NCBI RefSeq assembly: GCF_944327175.1
Contig: NZ_CALVGT010000002.1
Span: 24,352-88,351, forward strand
DNA length: 64,000 bases
Reading direction: 5' to 3'
Source: an uncultured Lactobacillus sp.
GTDB lineage: Bacteria; Bacillota; Bacilli; Lactobacillales; Lactobacillaceae
Part shown: positions 42,013 to 52,310 of the stretch, in pieces
Position numbering within the stretch: position 1 is the stretch's first letter
How the letters are laid out: each line of letters begins with the position of its first letter
Position numbers and translations under genes: made by a program
The notes under the pieces: generated by a model
Seen by the model: only the letters and a program-made list of their open reading frames with translations
Told to the model about the DNA's origin: nothing
Database searches by the model: none

Positions 42013-44583
42013 ATGCCAAGAAAAGCCACGACTCCAATGATGGAGCAATATTACCAGATTAAAGAGCAATACCCGGATGCCTTTCTCTTCTACCGGGTGG
42101 GGGACTTTTACGAACTCTATGAAGATGATGCCGTCAAGGGGGCACAGATTTTAGAGTTAACCCTGACTCACCGGTCAAATAAGTCGGAAAACCCGATTCC
42201 TATGGCCGGCGTGCCCCACATGGCGGTTGATTCTTATGTCAACACCTTAGTAGAAAAGGGCTACAAGGTGGCCATCTGTGAGCAACTGGAAGACCCGAAG
42301 AAGGCCAAGGGGATGGTCAAGCGGGGAATCATCCAGCTGGTTACGCCCGGCACCAAAATGGCCCAGGGACCAGACGACAGTCAGGAAAGCAACTACCTAA
42401 CTAGCGTGGTTGAAAAGGCGGGCGGCTATGGCCTGGCTTACAGTGACCTGTCAACCGGGGAGATTTTTGCTACCCACGTCAAGCACTACACGGAAGTGGT
42501 CAACGAACTCTTGTCTTTGAGAACCCGGGAAGTCGTTTTTGCCGGCAAGCTTAATGCCAGCGACCGGGACAGCCTGCAAAAGGCCAATATCACCGTGTCT
42601 GAGCCGGCAGAACTGGAAGGTGAGCACGCGGAAATTTCCTATGTCCAGCAGAAACTGACTGACTCTATGGAAAAGGCCGCCGTCCGCCAGCTGGTCATCT
42701 ACCTTTTGGCCACGCAAAAGCGGAGCCTGGCCCACCTGCAAGTAGCGGAAAGCTTTGAAATCGGCCAGTATTTACAGATGGCCAACACAGTCCAGCGGAA
42801 TCTGGAACTGACCCAGTCAGCCACGACCGGCAAGAAGCAGGGCTCTTTGTTCTGGGTTTTGGACAAGACCACCACGGCTATGGGGGGGCGGCTTTTAAAG
42901 CAGTGGCTAAGCCGGCCGCTTCTGTCTTTAGACCGGATTAACCAGCGCCAGCAGATGGTGCAAGCCCTTTTGGACGACTACTTTACCCGGGAAAATATCG
43001 TTGACTCCTTGAAGGGGGTCTATGACCTGGAACGGTTAAGCGGCCGGGTTGCTTTTGGCAATGTCAACCCCCGCGAACTTTTGCAACTGGCGAAAAGCCT
43101 GGAGGCAACCAAGCCGATCATCCAGGCCCTGGCCGAATCGGGCAATCCGGACCTGGAAAAATACGGGCAAGGCATCGATCCGCAGAGTGAACTGGCTGAA
43201 AGCATCACTAACTGCTTAGTTGACCAGCCGCCGATTTCCGCTAAAGACGGCGGCATTATCCGGGCCGGGGTCAGCGAGGACCTGGACAAGTACAGAGAAG
43301 CCATGAATGGGGGAAAAAAGTGGCTGGCCCAAATGGAAATGGAAGAGCGGCAAAGAACTGGGATCGACAATCTGAAGATTGGCTACAACCGGGTCTTTGG
43401 CTACTTCATCCAGGTCAGCAAGGGCAATGTCGCTAAAGTGCCCCAGGACCGCTACACCAGAAAGCAGACCCTGACTAATGCCGAGCGCTACATTACCCCG
43501 GAATTAAAGGAACACGAAAACTTGATCCTGGAAGCTGAGAGCCGGTCAACTGACCTGGAATACGAGCTCTTCAGCCAGCTGAGAGAGGCCGTCAAGGCAC
43601 ATATCCCGGCCTTACAGAAACTGGGCCGCCAGCTCGCCGCCCTGGACGTCTTCGTGGCCTTTGCCCAGGATGCCGAAGAGAGAAATTATTGCCGGCCAAG
43701 TTTTTCCAGCAAAAACGAAATTGCCGTTAAAAATGGCCGCCACCCGGTTGTTGAGGCAGTTTTACCAGCTGGCTCCTACATCCCTAACGACTTAGTCATG
43801 GATGAAGACACCAGCATCTACCTCATCACGGGGCCAAACATGTCTGGTAAGAGTACCTACATGCGGCAGCTGGCCTTAATCGCCATCATGGCTCAGATTG
43901 GTTCCTTTGTGCCGGCAGACAGTGCCAAGCTGCCAGTTTTTGACCAGGTCTTCACCCGGATCGGGGCCGCTGACGACCTTTATTCCGGCAAATCCACCTT
44001 CATGGTGGAAATGAGCGAGGCCAATGAGGCCCTCCAACACGCTTCCAGCCGGTCTCTGGTCCTGTTTGACGAAATTGGCCGGGGGACGGCCACTTATGAC
44101 GGGATGGCCCTGGCCGGGGCGATCATCAAGTACCTGCATGACAAGGTCGGCGCCAAGACCCTTTTTGCCACTCACTACCATGAATTGACTGAACTTGATG
44201 AAAGCTTGCCGCACTTAAAGAACATCCACGTCGGGGCAACAGAAGAAAACGGCAAGCTGATCTTTTTGCACAAGATTTTGCCGGGACCAGCCGACCAGTC
44301 TTACGGGATCCACGTGGCCAAATTAGCCGGCCTGCCGCGGGCGGTTTTAAGGGAAGCCTCCAGCATGCTCAAGCGCCTGGAAGCAGAAGGGTCCCGGGAG
44401 ATCAACCCAAGCAGCCAGCAGCTGGACCTCTTCAGTCCGGTGGAAGTAGTGGAGGAGAACCCACTCAAGGCAGAGCAGGAGGAACTGTTAGACGAGATCA
44501 GCCAGGTCAACTTGAATGAAAAGACGCCGCTGGAAGTCATGCAGCTGGTAGCTGACTGGCAGCAGGCCTTGAAGGAAGAATAA
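42013..44583 (+). CDS. mutS: DNA mismatch repair protein MutS
   Basis: A 856-residue mismatch sensor. The N-terminal mismatch-binding motif ([14 protein letters not shown]) with the Phe-x-Glu wedge, the core and clamp domains and the ATPase with Walker [10 protein letters not shown] (607-615) are in order. ATG follows GAGGGAG. The stop overlaps the mutL start, and ruvAB follow. Confidence 0.97.
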   Translation: MPRKATTPMMEQYYQIKEQYPDAFLFYRVGDFYELYEDDAVKGAQILELTLTHRSNKSENPIPMAGVPHMAVDSYVNTLVEKGYKVAICEQLEDPKKAKGMVKRGIIQLVTPGTKMAQGPDDSQESNYLTSVVEKAGGYGLAYSDLSTGEIFATHVKHYTEVVNELLSLRTREVVFAGKLNASDRDSLQKANITVSEPAELEGEHAEISYVQQKLTDSMEKAAVRQLVIYLLATQKRSLAHLQVAESFEIGQYLQMANTVQRNLELTQSATTGKKQGSLFWVLDKTTTAMGGRLLKQWLSRPLLSLDRINQRQQMVQALLDDYFTRENIVDSLKGVYDLERLSGRVAFGNVNPRELLQLAKSLEATKPIIQALAESGNPDLEKYGQGIDPQSELAESITNCLVDQPPISAKDGGIIRAGVSEDLDKYREAMNGGKKWLAQMEMEERQRTGIDNLKIGYNRVFGYFIQVSKGNVAKVPQDRYTRKQTLTNAERYITPELKEHENLILEAESRSTDLEYELFSQLREAVKAHIPALQKLGRQLAALDVFVAFAQDAEERNYCRPSFSSKNEIAVKNGRHPVVEAVLPAGSYIPNDLVMDEDTSIYLITGPNMSGKSTYMRQLALIAIMAQIGSFVPADSAKLPVFDQVFTRIGAADDLYSGKSTFMVEMSEANEALQHASSRSLVLFDEIGRGTATYDGMALAGAIIKYLHDKVGAKTLFATHYHELTELDESLPHLKNIHVGATEENGKLIFLHKILPGPADQSYGIHVAKLAGLPRAVLREASSMLKRLEAEGSREINPSSQQLDLFSPVEVVEENPLKAEQEELLDEISQVNLNEKTPLEVMQLVADWQQALKEE

Positions 44584-46535
44584 TGGCGAAAATTCATGAA
44601 CTTTCAGAAAATCTGACCAACCAGATCGCGGCCGGTGAAGTTATCGAGCGGCCGGCCAGCGTGGTCAAGGAACTGGTCGAAAACGCGATCGATGCCCAGG
44701 CCAGCCGGATCAGGGTTGAAGTCCAGCATTCAGGCTTAAAGCAGATTTCTGTTCAAGACAATGGCAGCGGGATTGCCCCGGACCAGGTTGACCTGGCCTT
44801 CATGCGGCACGCGACCAGCAAGATTCAAGATGAGCATGACTTGTTCAATATCGCGACCCTGGGTTTTCGCGGGGAAGCCCTGGCTTCAATTGCTGCTGTA
44901 GCCCATGTGGAAATTTTGACATCAACTGACGGGCAGACGGCCACCCGGGCGGCTTTTGCCGGCGGGGTGAAAAAGTTCCAGGAAGATGCCGGCAGCGCCA
45001 AGGGAACCAAGATCACGGTCGGGGACATTTTTTACAATACTCCGGCCCGGTTGAAGTATCTGAAGAGCCCCAAGACTGAACTCTTGAAGATTGTGGATAT
45101 TGTCAACCGGATTGCCCTGGGCCACCCGGAAATCAGCCTGACTTTGGCCAGCGACGGGAAAGTCTTGCTCAGAACGCCCGGCAACGGCAACTTAAAGCAG
45201 GACGTGGCCAATATTTATGGCCGCAAAGTCGCCGAAAAAATGCTGACGGTGGAAAATGAGGACCCGGACTTTACCCTCTATGGCCTGGTGTCAGAAGCAA
45301 ACTTGACCCGGTCATCCCGCAATTTTATCTCGATTTTGCTCAATGGCCGCTACATCAAAAACTACCAGCTCTCCAGTGCTCTTTTGGATGGCTATGGCAA
45401 TAAATTAGGGGGCAAGTACCCGATCGCGGTCTTGGCGATTGAAGCTGACCCGCTTTTGGTCGACGTCAACGTTCACCCGACTAAAGAAGAAGTCCGCCTG
45501 TCCAAGGAAAAAGAACTCAGCCGCCTGATCACCAGTGCCGTTACCGACGCTTTAATGGATGACGACGAGGCCAGCCCGCTTTTTCAGCTGACTCCTTTTA
45601 AAGACAAGACCCAGCTGGACCAATTGGAATTCAACTTAAAGCCAAACGTGGTCGACACTCGCCGGCCAGACGACTTCCAGCTGGAAGTCTCCCAGGTGGC
45701 TGAGCCGGAAGGCAAAACAGATATAACTAATAAAACAGAGACAGAAACAGAGACAAAAGAAACAAAGGAAAAAGCAGAGGAAGAAAAAACTTCTGCTCCG
45801 GAATACGTGGACTTAAACCAGGTCAGAGAAGATGACCAGTACGTTTTAACCAAGACCTGGGACCAGCATGTCCAAGAACAGACCGCCCTGCCGCCTTTTG
45901 CGGGCGGAGAGGAAGAAGCCGGCAGTCCGGTCACGTCAAAGGCTGACCAGCTGCTCAAGCACCACCTGCCGGCTCTCCGCCTTTTGGGCCAGATGGGGGG
46001 ATATCTCCTGGCTGAACACGGGGGCGACCTTTACCTGCTTGACCAGGTGGCGGCAAGAAGACGGCTGGAGTACGACCAGATTTTAGCCAGCCTGGAAAAA
46101 GAAGAAAACTACCAGCAGGGCTTGCTTGAGCCTTTGGTTTTTGACTTCAGCGTCTATGACTACCAGAAATTAAAAGACCAACTGCCCCTCTTGCGTCAGC
46201 TGGGCCTGGAGATGGAAGACTTTGGCCAAAACACTCTCTTAATGCACTCTTACCCAACCTGGCTGAAAGGGGAAGTCACCGTGCAGGTAAGGGAGCTCTT
46301 GGACCAGCTCTTGTCCAGCCGGGAAAACGACGGAAAAAGTCTCCTGAAGCTGGTGGCGGCTAAGGCGGCAGAAAGCAATGTTTCCCGCCGGGTCAATTTA
46401 ACCGGCGCTGAAGCCGCCGACCTGCTGCTCCGTTTGCAGACGGCCAGCGACCCTTACCGGGATGCCAGCGGCCAGGTCGCCGTCGTCCGCTTGAGCCAGA
46501 ATGATATAAGCAAGCTTTTTAAGAAAGGGAAGTGA
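44583..46535 (+). CDS. mutL: DNA mismatch repair protein MutL
   Basis: A 650-residue MutL. The GHKL ATPase holds [27 protein letters not shown] and the GFRGEAL motif. The linker at about 380-410 is low-complexity, rich in Thr, Glu and Lys with a repeated ET pattern. The C-terminal dimerisation domain follows. The start overlaps mutS. The linker codons are A-rich, unlike the flanks. Confidence 0.96.
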   Translation: MAKIHELSENLTNQIAAGEVIERPASVVKELVENAIDAQASRIRVEVQHSGLKQISVQDNGSGIAPDQVDLAFMRHATSKIQDEHDLFNIATLGFRGEALASIAAVAHVEILTSTDGQTATRAAFAGGVKKFQEDAGSAKGTKITVGDIFYNTPARLKYLKSPKTELLKIVDIVNRIALGHPEISLTLASDGKVLLRTPGNGNLKQDVANIYGRKVAEKMLTVENEDPDFTLYGLVSEANLTRSSRNFISILLNGRYIKNYQLSSALLDGYGNKLGGKYPIAVLAIEADPLLVDVNVHPTKEEVRLSKEKELSRLITSAVTDALMDDDEASPLFQLTPFKDKTQLDQLEFNLKPNVVDTRRPDDFQLEVSQVAEPEGKTDITNKTETETETKETKEKAEEEKTSAPEYVDLNQVREDDQYVLTKTWDQHVQEQTALPPFAGGEEEAGSPVTSKADQLLKHHLPALRLLGQMGGYLLAEHGGDLYLLDQVAARRRLEYDQILASLEKEENYQQGLLEPLVFDFSVYDYQKLKDQLPLLRQLGLEMEDFGQNTLLMHSYPTWLKGEVTVQVRELLDQLLSSRENDGKSLLKLVAAKAAESNVSRRVNLTGAEAADLLLRLQTASDPYRDASGQVAVVRLSQNDISKLFKKGK

Positions 46536-46544
46536 CAAAGTCAG

Positions 46545-47138
46545 ATGTACGAGTATTTTGAGGGCACCATTACCGTGGTCAATCCGGCCTATGTCGTGAT
46601 TGAAGTGGCCGGGATCGGCTACCGGATCCTGACCCCGACCCCTTATGCCTACAAAGAAGGGGACAAGGCCCGGATCTACGTTGAACAGGTTGTCCGGGAA
46701 AACGGGATGACCCTCTACGGCTTCAAGAGCCAGCAGGACAAGGGCCTCTTTAACAAGCTTAATGAAGTTTCCGGGATCGGTCCTAAGTCGGCTTTGGCCA
46801 TCATGGCTGCCGAAGACAACGGGGCGCTGGCTTCAGCCATTGAAAGCGGGGAAGCTTCCTACTTGACCCGTTTCCCGGGAATCGGCAAGAAGACGGCATC
46901 CCAGATCGTCTTAGACTTGCGGGGGAAGATGGGCAACTATGTGGCTGAAAACCTTTTTAACGAAGATGAACCGGTTAAGTCTGTTTCCCCGGCCCTGGAA
47001 GACGCCCTCCTGGCCCTTGGGTCTTTGGGCTACAGCCAAAAGGAAGTTGACCGGATCAAGCCAAAACTGGAGAAACTGCCGGAAATGTCCGCCAACGAAT
47101 ATATCAAGCAGGGGCTTGGCTTTTTGCTGAAGAAATAG
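46545..47138 (+). CDS. ruvA: Holliday junction helicase subunit RuvA
   Basis: A 197-residue RuvA with OB fold ([20 protein letters not shown]), tandem helix-hairpin-helix segments ([15 protein letters not shown] and [14 protein letters not shown]) and a C-terminal RuvB-contact domain. It tetramerises on four-way junctions. ruvB begins 13 bp later. Confidence 0.97.
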   Translation: MYEYFEGTITVVNPAYVVIEVAGIGYRILTPTPYAYKEGDKARIYVEQVVRENGMTLYGFKSQQDKGLFNKLNEVSGIGPKSALAIMAAEDNGALASAIESGEASYLTRFPGIGKKTASQIVLDLRGKMGNYVAENLFNEDEPVKSVSPALEDALLALGSLGYSQKEVDRIKPKLEKLPEMSANEYIKQGLGFLLKK

Positions 47139-47151
47139 GGGGTAAAGGAAA

Positions 47152-48162
47152 ATGACGGAAGAACATTTGACCAGCCGGGAAGCCGCCGAAGGCGAGGAAG
47201 CGGTAGAACTGTCTTTACGGCCCCAGCTGCTCAGCCAGTATATCGGGCAAGGGCATGTCAAAAAGGACATGGAAGTCTACATCCAGGCTGCCCGCCAGCG
47301 TGACGAGGCCCTGGACCATGTCCTCCTTTATGGCCCGCCAGGTTTAGGTAAAACCACCCTGGCCTTTGTTATTGCCAATGAATTGGGGGTCAACTTAAAA
47401 AGTACCAGCGGTCCGGCCATCGAGCGGGCCGGGGACCTGGTGGCCCTGTTAACTGACCTTGAGCCCGGGGATGTCTTGTTTATTGACGAAATCCACCGCC
47501 TGGCCAAGCCTGTTGAAGAAGTCCTCTATTCAGCCATGGAAGACTTTTACATCGATATCGTGGTTGGGGAAGGGCAGACAACTCATGCCATCCACCTGCC
47601 CCTGCCGCCTTTTACCCTGATCGGGGCAACCACCTTGGCCGGGCAGTTGTCGGCACCTTTACGTGACCGCTTCGGGATCGTTGAGCACATGCAGTATTAC
47701 CAAGTCGAAGATTTGGAAAAAATCATCCTCCGCTCAAGCGAGGTCTTCCACACCAAGATTTCCCCGCAAGCTGCCCATGAACTGGCCCGCCGGTCCCGGG
47801 GAACGCCCCGGGTGGCCAACCGCCTTTTAAAACGGGTACGGGACTTTGCTGAAGTCAAGGGAGAAAAAGAGATCTCCCTGGAAACGACGGCCATGGCCTT
47901 AAAGCAGCTGCAAGTTGACAGCGCCGGCTTGGACCAAACAGACCGCAAGCTGCTGAGGACCATGATCTTAAGCTATGGGGGCGGCCCGGTCGGGATCCGG
48001 ACCCTGGCTTCCAATATCGGGGAAGACCGGGAGACGATCGAGTCCCTGTATGAGCCATATCTTTTGCAAAACGGCTTTATCGTTATGACCCCAAGGGGGC
48101 GGGTGGTAACCCAGAAGGCCTACCAGCAGCTGAATTTGCCTCTGCCTGGTGAGGGAGAATAG
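47152..48162 (+). CDS. ruvB: Holliday junction helicase motor RuvB
   Basis: A 336-residue AAA+ ATPase. Walker [10 protein letters not shown], Walker B DEIHRL and sensor motif [18 protein letters not shown] are present. The C-terminal winged helix contains [11 protein letters not shown]. It drives branch migration with RuvA. GGGGGTAAAGG precedes the ATG. Confidence 0.97.
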   Translation: MTEEHLTSREAAEGEEAVELSLRPQLLSQYIGQGHVKKDMEVYIQAARQRDEALDHVLLYGPPGLGKTTLAFVIANELGVNLKSTSGPAIERAGDLVALLTDLEPGDVLFIDEIHRLAKPVEEVLYSAMEDFYIDIVVGEGQTTHAIHLPLPPFTLIGATTLAGQLSAPLRDRFGIVEHMQYYQVEDLEKIILRSSEVFHTKISPQAAHELARRSRGTPRVANRLLKRVRDFAEVKGEKEISLETTAMALKQLQVDSAGLDQTDRKLLRTMILSYGGGPVGIRTLASNIGEDRETIESLYEPYLLQNGFIVMTPRGRVVTQKAYQQLNLPLPGEGE

Positions 48163-48182
48163 CAAAAAGATCTGGTTTACAG

Positions 48183-48188
48183 TATAAT
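48183..48188 (+). promoter_or_regulatory. Putative -10 before yajC
   Basis: A perfect TATAAT 63 bp before the yajC start codon. A TTGGC hairpin (48200-48220) lies in the leader and has no T tail. The -35 is not evident. Confidence 0.45.
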
Positions 48189-48250
48189 GTTCGTTAAAGC
48201 CTTTTGGCATCTGCCAAAAAGCGGTAAATAAATTTTATGAGGTGGATAAT

Positions 48251-48631
48251 TTGAATACTTTTGCATTAGCCGCGGCCAACAATGGTGCTGGCAGCAGCAT
48301 TTTCATGCTGGTTATGCTGGCCGCTTTGTTTGCTTTTACTTACTTTACGATGATCAAGCCGCAAAAGAAGCAGCAACAGCAGCGCCAGGAAATGATGAAT
48401 CAGCTCAAGAAGGGCGACAGCGTGGAAATGGTCGACGGCCTGCGCGGCAAGATTGACTCAATCAACGATGCTGACAAGACTATCGTCTTGGATGCTGACG
48501 GTATTTACCTGACCTTCTCCAGACTGGCAGTCAGAACTGTTTTGAAGCAAGCTGACGCAAGTGAAGCTGAAGCAGCCAAGCCAGCAGAAGAAAAGGCTGA
48601 AGAAGCAGAAGACAAAGACAGCCAAGAATAA
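48251..48631 (+). CDS. yajC: Preprotein translocase subunit YajC
   Basis: A 126-residue YajC. One N-terminal helix (SIFMLVMLAALFAFTYFTMI) is followed by the conserved KPQKKQQQQRQEMMNQLKKG and an acidic Glu/Ala tail. The start is TTG 48251 because GAGGTGG lies just upstream; a GTG at 48242 is less likely. It joins SecDF at the membrane. Confidence 0.92.
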   Translation: MNTFALAAANNGAGSSIFMLVMLAALFAFTYFTMIKPQKKQQQQRQEMMNQLKKGDSVEMVDGLRGKIDSINDADKTIVLDADGIYLTFSRLAVRTVLKQADASEAEAAKPAEEKAEEAEDKDSQE

Positions 48632-48636
48632 ACGAA

Positions 48637-48668
48637 CAAAACGTTCCTTCGGGGACGTTTTTGTTTTG
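48637..48668 (+). terminator. Terminator of yajC
   Basis: A stem AAACGTTCC, TTCG loop, GGGACGTTT with a T-rich tail. Confidence 0.88.
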
Positions 48669-48724
48669 CCTGCGCCGATAAATTGCTAAAATAGTTAGTA
48701 GTTGATTTTTTTTGAGGTACTATA

Positions 48725-50173
48725 ATGAACAATATTCCAACAGTAATGATCCTTTTCGGCGGCAGCGGCGACCTGGCCCACCGCAAGATCTATCCGGCCC
48801 TCTTCAATCTCTACCGCCGGAATGTCATTCACGACAATTTTGCCGTTATCGGCACTGCCCGGCGGCCATGGTCACATGAATACCTGCGCGAGCAGGTGGC
48901 CCAAGTTGTTCATGAAAGCTGGGAAGAGGTCGACGAAGCACAGCTGACGGAATTTGCCAGCCATTTTTACTACCAATCCCACGACGTAACCAATGTTGAA
49001 CACTATGTGACTTTGAAGCAATTGGCCCAGGAACTGGACGAGCGCTATGAATGCGGCGGCAACCGCATCTTCTACATGGCCATGGCCCCAAGTTTCTTTG
49101 GGACGATTGCCGAACACATTGCCGACCAGCACTTGACCGGGACCGGCTTTAACCGCCTGGTGGTTGAAAAGCCATTCGGGACTGACCTGGCCAGCGCAGA
49201 AGTCTTGAACCAGCAGATCCGCGGCTCCTTTAACGAAGACCAGGTCTTCCGGATCGACCACTACCTGGGCAAGGAAATGGTGCAGAACATCCTGCCCCTG
49301 CGCTTTGGCAACGCCTTGCTCAAGCGGCTCTGGAACGCCGACGCGGTTAAGAATGTCCAGGTTACCCTGGCTGAACGGCTGGGCGTTGAAGCCCGGGGCG
49401 GCTACTATGACAACTCCGGTGCCCTGCGGGACATGGCCCAGAACCACATCATGCAGATCATCACCCTTTTGGCCATGCCGGAGCCAAAAGACTTGTCTGA
49501 CAAGGCCATCCACGCGGCAAAAGAAGAACTTTTGGCATCTTTAGTTATCCCAGATGAAAAAGCCGTCAGCGAAAACATCATCCGCGGCCAGTACCTAGGG
49601 ACGGAAACCACTTTTGAATACGTCAAGGAGCCGAACGTGGCGGAAGATTCCAAGACGGAAACCTACGTGGCTGGCCGCCTGGAATTTAGCAAGGGGCCTT
49701 TGGCCGGCGTGCCGGTTTACTTCAGAACGGGCAAGGAAATGCGGGAAAAGAGGACCCGGGTGGACGTAGTCTTTAAGGATGAAGCTGGCCTGTATGGCGA
49801 TAAGGCTAAGACTAACGTGCTGACCATTGAGATTGACCCGGTCAACCAGGTCTACTTCCGCTTGAACGGCAAGACTGTCGCCGGCGGTGACCTCCGGCTT
49901 GAAAGATTCCGCTACAGCTATAGCGAAGATGAACAAGCTGAAGTGCCAGACGGCTATGAACGTTTGATCCACGACGTCTTTGTCAACGACTCCACCAACT
50001 TTACCAAGTGGGAAGAACTGAAGCAGTATTGGAGATTCGTGGACGCGGTTGAAGCAGCCTGGCAAAAGGCGAACGCCGCGGGCGAAAAGCCGGTCAAGTA
50101 CCGTCCTTACAGCATGGGGCCGGATACCAGCAAGATCTTCGCGGATCCTGAGGATGGCTGGATCTACAAGTAA
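48725..50173 (+). CDS. zwf: Glucose-6-phosphate 1-dehydrogenase
   Basis: A 482-residue enzyme that oxidises glucose-6-phosphate with NADP. The coenzyme motif GGSGDLAHRK (12-21) and the substrate motif RIDHYLGKE (about 177-185) are present. It supplies NADPH and pentose phosphates. Its stop codon overlaps the dinB start, an odd pairing that is nevertheless seen in lactobacilli. Confidence 0.96.
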   Translation: MNNIPTVMILFGGSGDLAHRKIYPALFNLYRRNVIHDNFAVIGTARRPWSHEYLREQVAQVVHESWEEVDEAQLTEFASHFYYQSHDVTNVEHYVTLKQLAQELDERYECGGNRIFYMAMAPSFFGTIAEHIADQHLTGTGFNRLVVEKPFGTDLASAEVLNQQIRGSFNEDQVFRIDHYLGKEMVQNILPLRFGNALLKRLWNADAVKNVQVTLAERLGVEARGGYYDNSGALRDMAQNHIMQIITLLAMPEPKDLSDKAIHAAKEELLASLVIPDEKAVSENIIRGQYLGTETTFEYVKEPNVAEDSKTETYVAGRLEFSKGPLAGVPVYFRTGKEMREKRTRVDVVFKDEAGLYGDKAKTNVLTIEIDPVNQVYFRLNGKTVAGGDLRLERFRYSYSEDEQAEVPDGYERLIHDVFVNDSTNFTKWEELKQYWRFVDAVEAAWQKANAAGEKPVKYRPYSMGPDTSKIFADPEDGWIYK

Positions 50174-51288
50174 TGGCCGATATTGACCTTTTGCCCAGAA
50201 ACGATTTTTCCCGCCGGATCATCCACCTGGACATGGACGCTTTCTATGCTTCAGTTGAAATGCGGGACCGGCCGGAATTGGCGAATAAGGCAGTCGTGAT
50301 TGCCCGCGACCCCCGGAAAACTAGCGGCCACGGCGTGATCGCCACCGCCAACTACCGGGCCAGAAAGTACGGGGTCGGGTCAGCTATGGCAGCTGCCCAA
50401 GCCGTCAAGCTGATTCCAGCTGAAGAACTGGTTTTCGTTGAACCCGATTTCGCGAAATATCACCGGGTTTCCGGTCAAGTGCACGGTTTAATGCACGAAC
50501 TGACCGACCAGATCGAAAGCGTGGCGCTGGACGAAGCATATATGGACGTGACCCGGAGCAAGATCCCCGGCAAAAGTGCCCTGGAGCTGGCCAGCTATTT
50601 GCAAGAGCAGATCTTTAGCCAGCTGCACTTGACCTCATCTTTTGGGGTCAGCTACAACAAGTTTTTGGCTAAGATAGGGTCAGAATACGCCAAGCCTTTT
50701 GGCCGCACTTATATTGCTCCGGACCGGGCCCAGGACTTTTTAGACAGGCAGGAGATCAAGAGATTCCCCGGCATCGGCAAGAAGACCCAGGAGCGGCTAA
50801 AGGAAGCGGGCGTTTTGACCGGCCGCGACATTAGAAATTACGGGCTCAGCCGCCTTTTAAAAGACTATAAGAAGTCCGGCTATTACATGGCCCTGCATGC
50901 TTATGGCATTGACTTAAGCCCCGTCCAAGCCTCCAGGCAGCGCAAGTCCCTGGGCAAGGAGCGGACTTTTGAACCGGTAATCTATGACCAGGACCGGGCT
51001 GATGCCTACTTAAAGGACTTCAGCCAGACGGTGGCGGCTGAACTAAAGGTGAGAAATCTTTTAGCCCGGGTGGTCGTTTTAAAGGTCCGTGACCGCAATT
51101 TTAAAACTATCACCCGCCGGCAGCAGGTCCAGCCGACCAGTGACCCGGAAGTCTTTTATCAGCTGGCCAAGGAGCTCCTGGCCCGGGAACCGGAATTTCT
51201 GGCTGAAGGCATCCGCCTCTTGGGCCTGTCAGCCGGCGAACTTGAAGAAAAACATTATCAGGAAATCAGTCTTTTTGCAGATGAATAG
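50173..51288 (+). CDS. dinB: DNA polymerase IV (Y family)
   Basis: A 371-residue translesion polymerase. The catalytic motif HLDMDAFYASVE with D20 and D22, and the second acidic motif VALDEAYMDVT are present, followed by the helix-hairpin-helix and little-finger domains. It bypasses lesions by slipping on damaged templates. It has no LexA-like box visible. It is coupled to zwf. Confidence 0.95.
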   Translation: MADIDLLPRNDFSRRIIHLDMDAFYASVEMRDRPELANKAVVIARDPRKTSGHGVIATANYRARKYGVGSAMAAAQAVKLIPAEELVFVEPDFAKYHRVSGQVHGLMHELTDQIESVALDEAYMDVTRSKIPGKSALELASYLQEQIFSQLHLTSSFGVSYNKFLAKIGSEYAKPFGRTYIAPDRAQDFLDRQEIKRFPGIGKKTQERLKEAGVLTGRDIRNYGLSRLLKDYKKSGYYMALHAYGIDLSPVQASRQRKSLGKERTFEPVIYDQDRADAYLKDFSQTVAAELKVRNLLARVVVLKVRDRNFKTITRRQQVQPTSDPEVFYQLAKELLAREPEFLAEGIRLLGLSAGELEEKHYQEISLFADE

Positions 51289-51350
51289 CTAAAAGGCTGA
51301 TTTTTTGCTAAAATAAAATTTTGAACTCATAAGGCAGAAAGGACCCCGCG

Positions 51351-52310
51351 ATGAACACTTTTGACGAAATTTTCAGTAAGATTAAGCAATATCCAACCAT
51401 CATCCTCCACCGGCACACCAATCCCGACCCGGACGCTATCGGCTCCCAGGCCGCTTTAGCTAAGAGCCTGCGTCTGCAGTTCCCGGACAAGAAAATTCTT
51501 TGCACCGGGGAAAATGACGTTGGTGACCTGGACTGGATCAACACGATGGATGAAGTCAAGGACGAAGACTACCAAGGCGCCCTGGTGATCACGACTGACA
51601 CCGCCAACACGCCGCGGATCTCTGACCAGCGCTACCGGCTGGGGGACTACCTGATCAAGATTGACCACCACCCGGACGTTGACCCATATGCTGACATGTC
51701 TTACGTTGACTCAAAAGCCGCTGCTGCCTGTGAAATCATTGCTGACTTTATCGAAGCAGAAGGCCTGCCCCTTAACCAGGAAATCGCCCTGGCCCTCTAC
51801 GCCGGTATTATCGGCGACACTGGCCGCTTCATGTACGACGCGACCAGCGCCCACACCTTCGAAGTAGTATCCCGCTTGATGGAGACGGGGATCGATATCT
51901 CCCAAATCGCCAGAAACGAAAGTGAAATTACCTTCCAGCAGGCCAAGCTGCAGAGCCTGGCCCTGGAGAAAATGCAGCTGGATGAAAGCGGTCTGGTCGC
52001 TATCGCCGTAATTACTCAGGCAGACTTGAAGGAATTAGGCGTTACCCAGCCGCAAGCTTCAGTCACTGTTTCAACCCCGGGCCGGATCAAAGGGATCCTG
52101 ACCTGGCTGGTCATCGTGGAAAAAGAAGACGGCACTTACCGGGTTCACTACCGGTCAAAGGGCCCGTACATCCACAAGCTGGCTGAAGCCCACGACGGGG
52201 GCGGCCATGAATTAGCCTCTGGAGCAACGGCCCACGACCAGGCGGAAATCGACCAGATTTTCCAGGAATTAGTTGAAGTAACCAAGAAATACAAGGAAGA
52301 CCATGAATAA
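51351..52310 (+). CDS. nrnA: Bifunctional oligoribonuclease / pAp phosphatase, NrnA-type DHH protein
   Basis: A 319-residue DHH/DHHA1 phosphoesterase. The motifs HRHTNPDPDAIGSQ, DTANTPR, IDHHPD and the C-terminal GGGHELASGA are present. It degrades nanoRNA and 3'-phosphoadenosine 5'-phosphate. AGAAAGGA precedes the ATG, and the helicase gene overlaps its end by 8 bp. Confidence 0.94.
   Translation: MNTFDEIFSKIKQYPTIILHRHTNPDPDAIGSQAALAKSLRLQFPDKKILCTGENDVGDLDWINTMDEVKDEDYQGALVITTDTANTPRISDQRYRLGDYLIKIDHHPDVDPYADMSYVDSKAAAACEIIADFIEAEGLPLNQEIALALYAGIIGDTGRFMYDATSAHTFEVVSRLMETGIDISQIARNESEITFQQAKLQSLALEKMQLDESGLVAIAVITQADLKELGVTQPQASVTVSTPGRIKGILTWLVIVEKEDGTYRVHYRSKGPYIHKLAEAHDGGGHELASGATAHDQAEIDQIFQELVEVTKKYKEDHE

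Noticed and set aside
48195-48225. Hairpin between ruvB and yajC as a terminator
   Set aside because: The stem CTTTTGGC with GCCAAAAAG has no T run after it, and it lies inside the presumed yajC leader.
48872-49513. Long antisense open frames opposite zwf, alaS, cysS and others (for example 54524-55231)
   Set aside because: They lie fully inside strongly supported genes, lack ribosome sites, and arise from the GC-rich third positions of the sense gene.
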